Of a DNA stretch of 52,011 nt, positions 18,532 to 27,032 are shown one piece after another. A model generated the notes under the pieces. That model saw only the letters and a program-made list of their open reading frames with translations, was not told the DNA's origin and did no database searches. Both the position numbers and the translations under genes were made by a program. This stretch comes from Sphingobacteriales bacterium (lineage in GTDB: Bacteria; Bacteroidota; Bacteroidia; Chitinophagales; Chitinophagaceae). How positions within the stretch are numbered: position 1 is the first letter of the stretch; each line of letters starts with the position of its first letter. The stretch covers positions 1 through 52,011 of the forward strand of contig OMJB01000049.1 in the NCBI GenBank assembly GCA_900299255.1, written 5' to 3'.

Positions 18532-18906
18532 ATGTTACGTTCCTTATTATTTGTAGGTGCCGGTGGGGCGGCAGGCAGTATGGCCAGGTATGGTGCTAGC
18601 CTGATCATAGGCAGGTTGTTTGTGAACCCCGTTAATTATATGGCCACGTTCATCATTAATGTTGTGGGTTGTTTGCTTATTGGTTTGCTGTTTGGTCTTT
18701 TGAGTAAGCAACAAATGTCTGATGGCACATGGCTGATTTTGGCTACAGGGTTTTGTGGTGGGTTCACTACATTTTCCACTTTTACTCTTGAGAATGTAAA
18801 CCTGATGCAAAAAGGCCAGAATGTAACAGCTCTTATGTATACTGCTGCCAGTGTGGTTGTGGGGTTGCTTCTGTGCCGGGTGGGGATATGGCTGGTGGGG
18901 GCGTAG
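18532..18906 (+). CDS. crcB: Fluoride ion channel CrcB/Fluc
   Basis: Membrane protein of 124 residues that lets fluoride leave the cell, working as an antiparallel homodimer. Four hydrophobic segments fit the fold. Family motifs are intact: GAGGAAGSMARY at residues 9-20 (with the conserved Arg), the central FIINVVGCLLIG (about 40-51, containing the conserved Asn) and GFCGGFTTFSTFTLE (73-87), which holds the Phe-box and the Na+-site TTFST. No fluoride riboswitch could be recognised upstream; the leader holds the palindrome and dispersed motif instead. It is a single gene and is not paired with a second crcB as in some Gram-positives. Confidence 0.95.
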   Translation: MLRSLLFVGAGGAAGSMARYGASLIIGRLFVNPVNYMATFIINVVGCLLIGLLFGLLSKQQMSDGTWLILATGFCGGFTTFSTFTLENVNLMQKGQNVTALMYTAASVVVGLLLCRVGIWLVGA

Positions 18907-19009
18907 CGCAATTAGTAACTTGTGCGAAATTGTGTTTACCTGATAACCGGATAGTTTATTCTGATATCATTTCCCGATGGCAATCGCCTCATTTCCCGTT
19001 TTACTTTGG

Positions 19010-19017
19010 TAATTTTG
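19010..19017 (+). promoter_or_regulatory. -7 box TAATTTTG upstream of sucB
   Basis: Exact TAnnTTTG 25 bases before the sucB ATG. No TTTG at the expected distance. Confidence 0.4.
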
Positions 19018-19042
19018 CGGCCATAAGTATAAAATTATTTTC

Positions 19043-20263
19043 ATGATAGATATTGTGGTGCCTGCTGTTGGTGAGTCGATCAGTGAAGTGTCGCTGGTAA
19101 AGTGGCTGAAGCAAGCAGGTGAGTTCGTGAACAGGGATGAGGTGCTGTGTGAGCTGGAGTCGGAGAAGGCAACGTTTGAACTGAATGCCGAGCAGGCAGG
19201 GGTGCTGCATATTGTGGCACAGGAAGGGACTACACTCAACATTGGTGACCTTGTGTGTAAGATAGACGAAACGGCAGCCAAACCTGCCGGGGCGCCAGAA
19301 AAGAAAACAGCATCTGCAAAGGCCGCTGAAGCCGCACCAGCAACTGAAAAAGAGAAAGTAAAAGATACTCCTAAGCAAGACCTGAAGGCAACGCCTGTTG
19401 CCGCTGCCATCATGACGGACAAGCAGGTGAAACCCGCTGAGGTAAAAGGATCGGGACCTAAAGGCAGGATACTGAAACACGATGTGCTGGAGGCTTTGTC
19501 GCACCCTGGTAGGAAGGGAGGTGATGCGGCATTTGGTCGTGAAGTGAAGAAAGAGAAGATGAGCAATCTGCGCAGGACGGTATCGCGCAGGCTGGTAGAA
19601 GCAAAGAACAGCACTGCCATGCTCACTACATTTAATGAGGTGGATATGTCGCGTATCATGGAGATACGCAAGCAGTATAAAGATACTTTCAAAGAGTCGC
19701 ATGGTGTGAACCTGGGCTTTATGTCGTTTTTTGTAAAGGCATGTTGTACTGCACTGGCAGAGTATCCGGCTGTAAATGCCTATGTAGACGGTGACGCACT
19801 GCTGTTTCATGATTACTGCGATATTTCCATAGCCGTTTCAGCGCCAAAGGGGCTTGTAGTGCCTGTCATCCGTAATGCAGAGAGCCTGTCTATGGCCGAT
19901 GTGGAGAAGAAAGTTGTGGAGCTGGCATCTAAAGCAAGGGAAAACAAGCTCACGCCCGATGAGATGGCCGGAGGCACTTTTACCATTACCAACGGTGGTG
20001 TTTTTGGCTCACTGATGTCTACGCCTATACTCAACATACCGCAATCGGCAATACTGGGTATGCACAAAATTCAGGACAGGCCCATGGCCATTAATGGCAA
20101 GGTAGAGATACGCCCCATGATGTATGTGGCACTTAGCTACGACCACCGTGTCATAGATGGCCGTGAGTCGGTAGGTTTTCTGGTACGGGTAAAAGAACTG
20201 CTGGAAAGCCCGGAATTATTGCTGATAGGGAAAGATCCGGTGAAGGCGTTGCTGGAACTGTAG
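19043..20263 (+). CDS. sucB: Dihydrolipoyllysine succinyltransferase, 2-oxoglutarate dehydrogenase E2
   Basis: E2 core of 406 residues of the 2-oxoglutarate dehydrogenase complex; it transfers succinyl from lipoate to CoA in the citric acid cycle. It has one lipoyl domain (1-75) with the lipoyl lysine at K42 in [11 protein letters not shown], and an Ala/Lys/Pro-rich linker (76-125). The peripheral-subunit-binding domain is at about 130-152 ([19 protein letters not shown]). The catalytic domain has [25 protein letters not shown] and the catalytic [15 protein letters not shown]. The single lipoyl domain and the ESEKATFEL context favour SucB over the pyruvate E2. The E1 gene sucA is not next to it: crcB is upstream and convergent rnc downstream. 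Confidence 0.9.
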   Translation: MIDIVVPAVGESISEVSLVKWLKQAGEFVNRDEVLCELESEKATFELNAEQAGVLHIVAQEGTTLNIGDLVCKIDETAAKPAGAPEKKTASAKAAEAAPATEKEKVKDTPKQDLKATPVAAAIMTDKQVKPAEVKGSGPKGRILKHDVLEALSHPGRKGGDAAFGREVKKEKMSNLRRTVSRRLVEAKNSTAMLTTFNEVDMSRIMEIRKQYKDTFKESHGVNLGFMSFFVKACCTALAEYPAVNAYVDGDALLFHDYCDISIAVSAPKGLVVPVIRNAESLSMADVEKKVVELASKARENKLTPDEMAGGTFTITNGGVFGSLMSTPILNIPQSAILGMHKIQDRPMAINGKVEIRPMMYVALSYDHRVIDGRESVGFLVRVKELLESPELLLIGKDPVKALLEL

Positions 20264-20300
20264 GTATTGGAGCTGTTGTGCCTTCCGTTGTAACGGGATA

Positions 20301-21020
20301 TTATTCTTTCACCTTCAGCACCTCCAGCGCTTTTTGCGCGGCTACCTGGCCTGCTTCTTTTTTATTGAAGCCGGTGCCTTCTGCAACGAGGTTGCCATCC
20401 ATCATAATACCTACTGTGAACAGTTTTCTGGTGCCGTCCATTTTTTCATCGAGTGTATCAAAGGTGAGCACTGAGTTGTGGCGCTGTGCCCAGCTGAGCA
20501 ATTGGTTTTTGTAGTTGGTATCTGTGCTTTCCATCGTGTCCAGGTCTATGTAGGCACGAATAATCTGGTTGAGTATAAATTTTCGGGTTTTTTCAAATCC
20601 TTGATCCAGGTACACAGCGCCAATCAGGGCTTCCAGTGCATTGCCAAAAATATGGCTGCGGCTCAGGCCACGGTCGTTCTGGTTGTACTGCACCATCTTA
20701 TTCAGCCCCATGCGCAATGCTACATTGTTCATCGTCTCACGACGCACTATGCGCGAGCGGAGCTCGGTGAGATAGCCCTCCGGCTGGTAAGGATATTTTT
20801 TGAAGAGGTATTCGGCAATAATGGCACCCAGTATGGCATCGCCCAGAAACTCCAGCCGCTCATTGCTGCTGGTTGCATCTTCGGGCTTAGACCGGTGCAT
20901 AAATGCCAGCTGATAATAGGCCATATTGCCGGGTGTAAATCCCAGTAAATGTTCCAGCTGCAGTAACAACTGCCTGTCAGACGAATTATGTTTGAAGATG
21001 CGATTGATCAGGCGCCGCAA
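20301..21020 (-). CDS. rnc: Ribonuclease III
   Basis: Double-strand-specific endoribonuclease of 239 residues for rRNA and mRNA processing. The RNase III domain carries the signature NERLEFLGDAILG (53-65), with E57 and D61 among the metal ligands, and the second acidic cluster ALEALIGAVYLDQGF (about 128-142). A double-stranded RNA-binding domain follows (about 165-237, NYKNQLLSWAQRHN ... EGTGFNKKEAGQVAAQKAL). It starts with TTG two bases after the fabF stop, so it is very likely translated from the same transcript. The order acpP-fabF-rnc is widely conserved in bacteria. Confidence 0.95.
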   Translation of the reverse strand: MRRLINRIFKHNSSDRQLLLQLEHLLGFTPGNMAYYQLAFMHRSKPEDATSSNERLEFLGDAILGAIIAEYLFKKYPYQPEGYLTELRSRIVRRETMNNVALRMGLNKMVQYNQNDRGLSRSHIFGNALEALIGAVYLDQGFEKTRKFILNQIIRAYIDLDTMESTDTNYKNQLLSWAQRHNSVLTFDTLDEKMDGTRKLFTVGIMMDGNLVAEGTGFNKKEAGQVAAQKALEVLKVKE

Positions 21021-21022
21021 AA

Positions 21023-22282
21023 CTAATCGGATGGCTTTTTAAATATAACGGATGCATTATGCCCGCCAAAACCAAAAGTATTGCTCAGTGCCGCTTTCAC
21101 CACTCTTTTCTGAGCAGTACCGAAAGTGAAATTGAGCCGGGGATCGAAAGAAGGATCGTCCGTAAAATGATTTATTGTTGGTGGGATAATATCATGTACC
21201 GTAGCCATTATACCTGCGATTGCTTCAATAGCGCCGGCGGCACCCAGCAGGTGGCCGGTCATAGATTTGGTAGAACTGATGTTTAAATTGTAAGCATGTT
21301 CTCCAAATACGCGCTGTATAGCTGTAACCTCACTGATGTCGCCCAGAGGAGTTGAAGTACCGTGTACATTAATGTAGTCAATGTCTTCGGGTTTCAAGCC
21401 TGCATCAGCCAGGGCATTTTTCATTACATTAAACGCACCCAGCCCTTCGGGGTGTGGTGCTGTGAGGTGGTAAGCATCGGCACTCAGCCCGCCGCCGGCC
21501 ACTTCGGCAATTATATTTGCCCCTCTGCGTTTTGCATGTTCGTATTCTTCCAGTACAATGGCACCTGCACCTTCGCCAAGTACAAATCCGTCACGGTTCA
21601 AATCGAACGGGCGGCTGGCGGTTTGCGGGTCATCGTTTCTTTCAGAAAGCGCTTTCATTGCATTGAAACCACCTATGCCAGCTTCTGTAACTACAGCTTC
21701 AGAGCCACCACATACGAATGCATCGGCCTTCCCCAGGCGGATGTAGTTGAGTGCATCAATTATAGCATTGGTAGAAGAAGCGCAGGCACTCACGCAGGAA
21801 AAGTTAGGCCCTCTGAAACCATACTTCATAGAAATATGGCCACCGGCTATATCCAATATGAGCTTAGGTATGAAGAAAGGATTGAACCTCGGGGTTCCGT
21901 CTCCGGAGTTATAATTCTTCATCTCTTCGATGAAGGTAATCATACCTCCGATACCTGATCCCCAGATAACACCAACCCTGTCGTGATCTATTCCTTCTTC
22001 GGTAAGCCTTGCAGACTTAACCGCTTCGTCGGCAGCTACGAGAGCTATCTGAGAAAAGCGGTCAAGTTTGCGGGCTTCCTTACGATCGAAATAATCTTCA
22101 GGGTTGAAGTCTTTCAGTTCGCAGGCAAATTTTGTTTTGAACTTTGTAACATCAAACTGTTTAACAAAATCAGCACCCGAAACACCATTAACCAATCCTT
22201 CCCAGTATTCAGGAACAGTTTTGCCCAATGGCGTTACGGCACCAAGGCCCGTAACGACAACACGTTTTAACCCAATGTTCAT
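21023..22282 (-). CDS. fabF: 3-oxoacyl-ACP synthase II
   Basis: Condensing enzyme of 419 residues for fatty-acid elongation, joining malonyl-ACP to acyl-ACP. The catalytic triad is complete: C167 in CVSACASSTNA, H307 in NVHGTSTPLGD, H344 in MTGHLLGAAG, plus the conserved Lys of STKSMTGH and the C-terminal NTFGFGGHNA loop. The length matches E. coli FabF (413) and the presence of both His residues marks the FabF/FabB class. It lies 32 bases after acpP and 2 bases before rnc on the same strand. Confidence 0.96.
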   Translation of the reverse strand: MNIGLKRVVVTGLGAVTPLGKTVPEYWEGLVNGVSGADFVKQFDVTKFKTKFACELKDFNPEDYFDRKEARKLDRFSQIALVAADEAVKSARLTEEGIDHDRVGVIWGSGIGGMITFIEEMKNYNSGDGTPRFNPFFIPKLILDIAGGHISMKYGFRGPNFSCVSACASSTNAIIDALNYIRLGKADAFVCGGSEAVVTEAGIGGFNAMKALSERNDDPQTASRPFDLNRDGFVLGEGAGAIVLEEYEHAKRRGANIIAEVAGGGLSADAYHLTAPHPEGLGAFNVMKNALADAGLKPEDIDYINVHGTSTPLGDISEVTAIQRVFGEHAYNLNISSTKSMTGHLLGAAGAIEAIAGIMATVHDIIPPTINHFTDDPSFDPRLNFTFGTAQKRVVKAALSNTFGFGGHNASVIFKKPSD

Positions 22283-22314
22283 TTAACGATTTTCAGTTAC
22301 AGATTTAGTGCAAA

Positions 22315-22551
22315 TTACTTTACATGTTCTTCCAGATACGAAATAGCCTGGCCAACCGTAGTGATGGTTTCAGCCTGCTCATCAGGAATAGAGATGTTGA
22401 ATTCTTTTTCGAATTCCATGATTAATTCAACTGTGTCCAACGAGTCCGCGCCAAGGTCATTTGTAAAACTGGCTTCCGGAGTAACTTCTGATTCGTCAAC
22501 ACCTAATTTGTCCACGATAATTTTCTTAACGCGATTTGCAATTTCAGACAT
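22315..22551 (-). CDS. acpP: Acyl carrier protein
   Basis: Acidic four-helix protein of 78 residues that carries acyl chains on a 4'-phosphopantetheine arm. The attachment serine is S37 in the motif [12 protein letters not shown], and helix III carries the usual [18 protein letters not shown]. The first gene of the acpP-fabF-rnc cluster. Confidence 0.97.
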   Translation of the reverse strand: MSEIANRVKKIIVDKLGVDESEVTPEASFTNDLGADSLDTVELIMEFEKEFNISIPDEQAETITTVGQAISYLEEHVK

Positions 22552-22578
22552 AGAATAATCCGTTTAAATTTTATGGTG

Positions 22579-22586
22579 CAAAAATA
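22579..22586 (-). promoter_or_regulatory. -7 box TATTTTTG of acpP operon
   Basis: Exact TAnnTTTG on the minus strand, 27 bases before the acpP ATG. The -33 region at the right distance is T-rich but lacks TTTG. This probably drives acpP, fabF and rnc together. Confidence 0.5.
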
Positions 22587-22819
22587 TACTTTTTGGGAGA
22601 ATGGTAAAGGAATATTTTACCGAAACAGCTTTTTTTTGGCAATACAGCTAAAAACCGGCGTTACTGATAGATTATTTGTTTTATATATCCCCCTTTTTGA
22701 TCTGAAAAACAGTAGATAAGTGACAGGCAGGATTAAACAATGCCAATATTCAACGAGGCCAATATCAATGTTAATAATTCGGTACAGTATATTTACTGCA
22801 TATAAATTAAAATAATCAA

Positions 22820-24034
22820 TTACTGCTTTTTACGTTTAAATTTGTTGTAGTTCTTTTTTCGTTTTGGTTTTGAGGCTGTAGCTTCCTCAGGAACGGGTGC
22901 TTTTCCAAACTGTTCGGGCACTGCCTGTCTTGCCACCTGCCTGCCCATTAACTGTTCTATTTTATCAAATTTGTGCAGCTCTTTAGGTACCACAAAAGTA
23001 TAGGCTGTCCCTTTACTGGCAGCCCTGGCTGTCCTGCCTATTCTATGAATGTAGTCCTCGCCATCGTGCGGCACATCAAAATTGATAACCAGCTCTATGT
23101 CTTCAATATCTATGCCGCGGCTCAGAATATCGGTAGCAACGAGTACCTTCAGTTTCTTGCTCCTGAAATCCAGCAGCACCTGTTCCCTCTGTTCCTGTTC
23201 CAGGTCGCTCTGAATCTGGCCTACAGGAAATTTAGACCTTCTAAGTTCTTCATACAACTGTTTCACGCTTTGCTTGCTGGAGCAGAATATGAGTACACTG
23301 TTGTAATCTTTTTGCTGCAACACCCATTTTACCAGCGGTATTTTCTGAGCATCATACACAAAAAACATTTCCTGCACAATCTGTTCAGGCGGTTTAGAGA
23401 TAGCAATATTTATTTCGGCAGGATTGTGCAGTATGGTATTTGCCAGCTTGCGAATGCCCGGCGGCATGGTAGCCGAAAAAAGCAGGTTCTGCCGCTGTTT
23501 GGGCATGTACGATATAATCTTTATGATGTCTTCGTAAAATCCCATATCCAGCATCCTGTCGGCCTCATCCAGTATCAGGTACCTGAGCGCGTCCATTTTT
23601 ACATAGCCCATATTCAGGTGCGAGATTATACGGCCGGGTGTACAGATAACTATATCCACACCTGAGCTGAGTGCCTTCTTTTCATTGGCAAAAGAGGCGC
23701 CTCCGGTGCCGCCGTATACCTCTATAAAGCTTATAGACGTGTAGTAAGATATGCCTTCCAGCGTCTGCGCAATCTGCACTGCCAGCTCACGGGTCGGCAC
23801 TAGTATCATAGCATTGATCTGGTGCGTGTCGTGGTGCTCAGAAAGCAGTTTGTGTATTACAGGCAAAAGAAATGCAGCTGTTTTGCCGGTGCCGGTCTGT
23901 GCGGCAGCAATGATGTCCCTGCCAGCTATTATATGTGGTATTACCTGCTCCTGTACAGGTGTGGCGGTGCGGTATCCCATGGCATCAATGCCATCCATCA
24001 AATCGTCATCAAACTCAAAATCTATAAAATCCAA
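22820..24034 (-). CDS. DEAD-box ATP-dependent RNA helicase
   Basis: RNA helicase of 404 residues for RNA unwinding in ribosome assembly, cold adaptation or decay. Motifs in order: Q-motif region with TPVQEQ (25-30), motif I AQTGTGKT (45-52), Ia PTRELAVQ, Ib TPGR, II DEAD in LILDEADRMLD, III SAT in LLFSATMPPG, IV-VI with VLIFCSSKQ, VATDILSRGIDIEDI and HRIGRTAR. The C-terminal 40 residues are basic (KPKRKKNYNKFKRKKQ), a likely RNA-binding tail as in RhlE-type proteins. Translation appears to start with TTG at 24034, where the family N-terminus begins. Confidence 0.93.
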   Translation of the reverse strand: MDFIDFEFDDDLMDGIDAMGYRTATPVQEQVIPHIIAGRDIIAAAQTGTGKTAAFLLPVIHKLLSEHHDTHQINAMILVPTRELAVQIAQTLEGISYYTSISFIEVYGGTGGASFANEKKALSSGVDIVICTPGRIISHLNMGYVKMDALRYLILDEADRMLDMGFYEDIIKIISYMPKQRQNLLFSATMPPGIRKLANTILHNPAEINIAISKPPEQIVQEMFFVYDAQKIPLVKWVLQQKDYNSVLIFCSSKQSVKQLYEELRRSKFPVGQIQSDLEQEQREQVLLDFRSKKLKVLVATDILSRGIDIEDIELVINFDVPHDGEDYIHRIGRTARAASKGTAYTFVVPKELHKFDKIEQLMGRQVARQAVPEQFGKAPVPEEATASKPKRKKNYNKFKRKKQ

Positions 24035-24154
24035 ACCAGTCTGTTTTTCTAAAAGTATTTGAGTAAAGATAAGATAAAGTAATGAATACGTGGTTTTGGG
24101 CTGAATAGTACATCTGCAACAAATACGGCCCGATAGCCTGTAGCCTCGGGTTTT

Positions 24155-24838
24155 TTATTCTATCTCACGGATGGTAACAGCAACAGGCACATCATTTTTG
24201 TAGGTGGTACGCTTCAGCCAGTTGCCGTTCTTGTCGCCGTTATCATAATCGAAGGTGGTCGCGAACTTCAGGCTTTTGTGTGAGTCGTATTCTTTGCTGG
24301 ATACCTCATTGCCGTTTTCGTCAAATTTTGAATTGCATTTAAGAAACAATGCGCCAAATTCATTGTAACTGTCTTTTACTATTCTGTTGCCCCTGCCATC
24401 GTACTTCGACAGCACCTTCATAAATAAGGTGCCGCTGAAGTCGTAATTATATTCTTCAATGATATTGCCCTTCTCGTCGTAGCGGCAAGTGGTCTTCACA
24501 TTCAGCGAACCGTCGGCTTTGTACCTCAGTTCTTCGGTGAGTTTATCGCTGTCGTTGTAGGCAAAGGTGGTGCGGGAGAGTACTGCACCTGTAGGAGAGT
24601 AGGTAACAAACTCACTCATATTCCCCTTTTCATTGAATTTTGTAACCGCCTTTAGTTTCATGCTATCGCCGGCTGCATTGTATTCGGTTTCTGTAACCTT
24701 TGTAACAGTACCTTTTAATTTCTGTCGCTTTAGATCGTTTTTAAACTGATTATGGCTGCCTGAATTATGATTGCCTGCCTGTGCGAATGATACAGCTGCA
24801 AACAACAAAAACAATCCGGTGATGTAACTGAATTTCAT
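24155..24838 (-). CDS. Secreted protein with YD-like tandem repeats
   Basis: Protein of 227 residues with a signal peptide (1-21, ending SFAQA). The body is made of about six 20-22-residue repeats of the form YDEKGNIIEEYNYDFSGTL, YDGRGNRIVKDSYNEFGAL and FDENGNEVSSKEYDSH. This alternation of Y/F-D-xx-GN-turns and short strands recalls YD/RHS or MORN-like repeats, which build extended beta structures. There is no toxin or protease domain and the protein is too short to be an RHS shell. Probably a periplasmic or surface beta solenoid of unknown role. It is 50 bases downstream of the aminotransferase gene on the same strand. Confidence 0.7.
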   Translation of the reverse strand: MKFSYITGLFLLFAAVSFAQAGNHNSGSHNQFKNDLKRQKLKGTVTKVTETEYNAAGDSMKLKAVTKFNEKGNMSEFVTYSPTGAVLSRTTFAYNDSDKLTEELRYKADGSLNVKTTCRYDEKGNIIEEYNYDFSGTLFMKVLSKYDGRGNRIVKDSYNEFGALFLKCNSKFDENGNEVSSKEYDSHKSLKFATTFDYDNGDKNGNWLKRTTYKNDVPVAVTIREIE

Positions 24839-24891
24839 TTCTAATAAATCGGTTAAAAGCCAAATTTACAAAAGCATGTGTAAATAAAATC

Positions 24892-26151
24892 TTAAACCAA
24901 TTCGCTCAACGCCTGTTCAAGCAGGCTCAGCATTTCAGGTATTTCAGATTTTACACAGGTGCCTACGCTCAGCCTGTACCAGGGCGAATGAAAACCGGCT
25001 CCAAATGCATAAAACGGTACAATCGCCAGCTTGGCTTTGTCCAGAATGTACTCAGTTACGGCAACCTGGTTATTCAGCACTTCGCCATTGGCTGTTTTCT
25101 TGCCTGTCAGATCCAGTTTTATAGTCAGGTACATAGCAGCCTGCGGAGCTATAGATGCTACGGGCAGCCCTTTTTGCTGCATCTTCACCAGGCCATTGTA
25201 AATGTCCTCCAGCCTGCCTTTCAGTTCGTTTCTGAATGTGGCTAAATGCCGTTCAACAGCATCTTTCTGCGGCAGATAGTTAGCTGTTGCTTTTTGCTCG
25301 GCCATGGGTGCCCATGCGCCTATGTGGCTGAGCAGGGCCCTCATTTTTCCTATTACGTTAGCGGGGCCCATTGACCAGCCCGCACGAACGCCGGTTGCAG
25401 CAAATGATTTGGAAATGCCGTCTATGAAAATGGTATAATCTTTCATTGCCGGGCGCAGTGCTACCGGGTTATAATGCACAGTATCATTGTAAGTAAGCAA
25501 AGCATACATCTGGTCAAACATCAGGTACAATTTCTTCGTTGTGCCAGTCCGTTTGCTGTTTTCTTCCAGTATCAGATCGCAAATGCCCTCCAGTGTTTCT
25601 TTTGACATAGTGGTGCCGGTAGGGTTCTGCGGAGTGCAGATACACACCAGCGCCGCACCTGCTATGTGCGGCTGAATGTCGGCCACTGTTGGCATGAAAT
25701 TGTTTTCGGGGTGGGCGTCAATGGTGCAGTGTACGCCATGGTTCATGGCTGTATAGTGATTGTTGTTCCACGATGGTACTGCGTAAATTACTTTATCGTC
25801 CCTGTCAACAATAGCCTTGAACGCGGCATAGATGAGCGGCCGGCCGCCCGAGGCTACCTGAATCTCATTTGGCTGGTAGTGCACTTTGGCGTGTTCCAGC
25901 AGGAAATCAGCTATTGCGGTTCTTAATTCCGGCAGGCCATCGGCCGGTGGGTAATTGGTATAGTGTTCTTTATAGCTTTGAATGATTTCTGTTTCCAGTT
26001 CTGCGGGAATGGGAAAAATTCCGGGGTCAAAATCACCTATGGTGAAGTTGTAAATCTTCTCTCCTTCACGCACTCTCCTGCTGATCTCATTACCCAGTTT
26101 TACAATTTCGGATCCTATCAAAGACTCAGCCAGCTGGCTCAACGTACTCAT
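24892..26151 (-). CDS. PLP-dependent class I/II aminotransferase
   Basis: Fold-type I aminotransferase of 419 residues. The Schiff-base lysine is K248 in DGISKSFAATG, the conserved Arg-containing GVRAGWSMGP follows, and CTPQNPTGT (172-180) and FDQMYALLTY (212-221) supply the Asn, Asp and Tyr that hold the cofactor. The N-terminus has YPPADGLPELRTAIADFL and the C-terminal substrate-binding arginine is probably in WYRLSVGTC. It resembles aspartate/aromatic aminotransferases, but the substrate cannot be read from sequence. It has extra stretches near 195-215 (EENSKRTGTTKK), slightly longer than E. coli AspC. Confidence 0.85.
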   Translation of the reverse strand: MSTLSQLAESLIGSEIVKLGNEISRRVREGEKIYNFTIGDFDPGIFPIPAELETEIIQSYKEHYTNYPPADGLPELRTAIADFLLEHAKVHYQPNEIQVASGGRPLIYAAFKAIVDRDDKVIYAVPSWNNNHYTAMNHGVHCTIDAHPENNFMPTVADIQPHIAGAALVCICTPQNPTGTTMSKETLEGICDLILEENSKRTGTTKKLYLMFDQMYALLTYNDTVHYNPVALRPAMKDYTIFIDGISKSFAATGVRAGWSMGPANVIGKMRALLSHIGAWAPMAEQKATANYLPQKDAVERHLATFRNELKGRLEDIYNGLVKMQQKGLPVASIAPQAAMYLTIKLDLTGKKTANGEVLNNQVAVTEYILDKAKLAIVPFYAFGAGFHSPWYRLSVGTCVKSEIPEMLSLLEQALSELV

Positions 26152-26291
26152 AGTTTTTCATTTATAACAGTAAGATAAGAAATTATTTGCAAAAGGGTTT
26201 ATGAAGTACAAGGAAAATTAATATTCAAGGCAGGTAAGCTGCCCTGCAATTTAAAGAGCTCTATTGCAGCTGCATAGAACATCAGATGCTT

Positions 26292-26810
26292 TTAGTTGCT
26301 ATTGCTCCTGAGCCAGTTTTTCATTTTAGGGTAGGTAAATTCGTCAGCCTCTGCATCATTTTTGGCTTCTTTGGTTAATCCCAGCCACTGAAGCATTGGT
26401 ACTCCGATGTAACGCCCTGCGCTGAAATTTTCGATCAGGCTGGAAGCACCGCCTTTGTAGCCTTCCTCATGAAAAAGCACTTCAGGGGGCAGCTGCAGGT
26501 GCTGGAGCGCGGCCCACGACCATGCTATTGCTGCCAGTTCCGCTCCACCGGGATCCAGGCTGCCACTGATGTTTTCCGGCCCGGCTACTTTTCTTTCATC
26601 TGGGAGTATTACAGCCAGATGGCCAGCCTCGTGTATCAGGTCGCCCGGGAATTTAACCTGATCATAACCATAAATAATACGGCCATTTTCTACATGCATA
26701 CCCGGCAGGAAAGTAGATGGGGGCAATTCGCCCTCCAGGCATTCCAGCCCGATTCCGTTTATAAAAGTGGTGATTTTATTAATGAGTTCTTTTTTGTCGT
26801 GATATTCCAT
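26292..26810 (-). CDS. Small protein with HEAGH zinc-peptidase-like motif
   Basis: Protein of 172 residues when started at the ATG at 26808-26810 (MEYHDKKELINKI). A longer reading to 26951 adds 47 residues that do not look like a conserved start. It has the zincin pattern HEAGH (H60, E61, H64) preceded by hydrophobic VKFPGDLI. A helix with E91 (GAELAAIAWSWAA) lies 27 residues downstream, a spacing that fits the third ligand of gluzincins. No signal peptide, so probably cytoplasmic. I do not recognise the family by name. Alternatively it may be a non-catalytic zincin relative. Confidence 0.65.
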   Translation of the reverse strand: MEYHDKKELINKITTFINGIGLECLEGELPPSTFLPGMHVENGRIIYGYDQVKFPGDLIHEAGHLAVILPDERKVAGPENISGSLDPGGAELAAIAWSWAALQHLQLPPEVLFHEEGYKGGASSLIENFSAGRYIGVPMLQWLGLTKEAKNDAEADEFTYPKMKNWLRSNSN

Positions 26811-27032
26811 GATTGGCCTTTGATTGGTAATTATTAATTTTCCTGATAAGGGGTTGTCAACCGTAAAAATAAATAAGTCTGATAATATTCGATAGCTCGG
26901 CAAGTAATACACTGCTTTCTCGTACCATGCCTGCTGTATCCGCACATGCAATAATTGTATTTTAACCTTCTGTTCACGTTCAGAAAAACAGGGCTATTTG
27001 AAAAATAGGTATCTTACATTTTTATTATCAGG

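Noticed and set aside
24133-24160. Terminator-like CCCGA...TCGGG-TTTTTT on the plus strand
   Set aside because: Only 5 bp of stem, and genes on both sides run on the minus strand, where no T-run follows.
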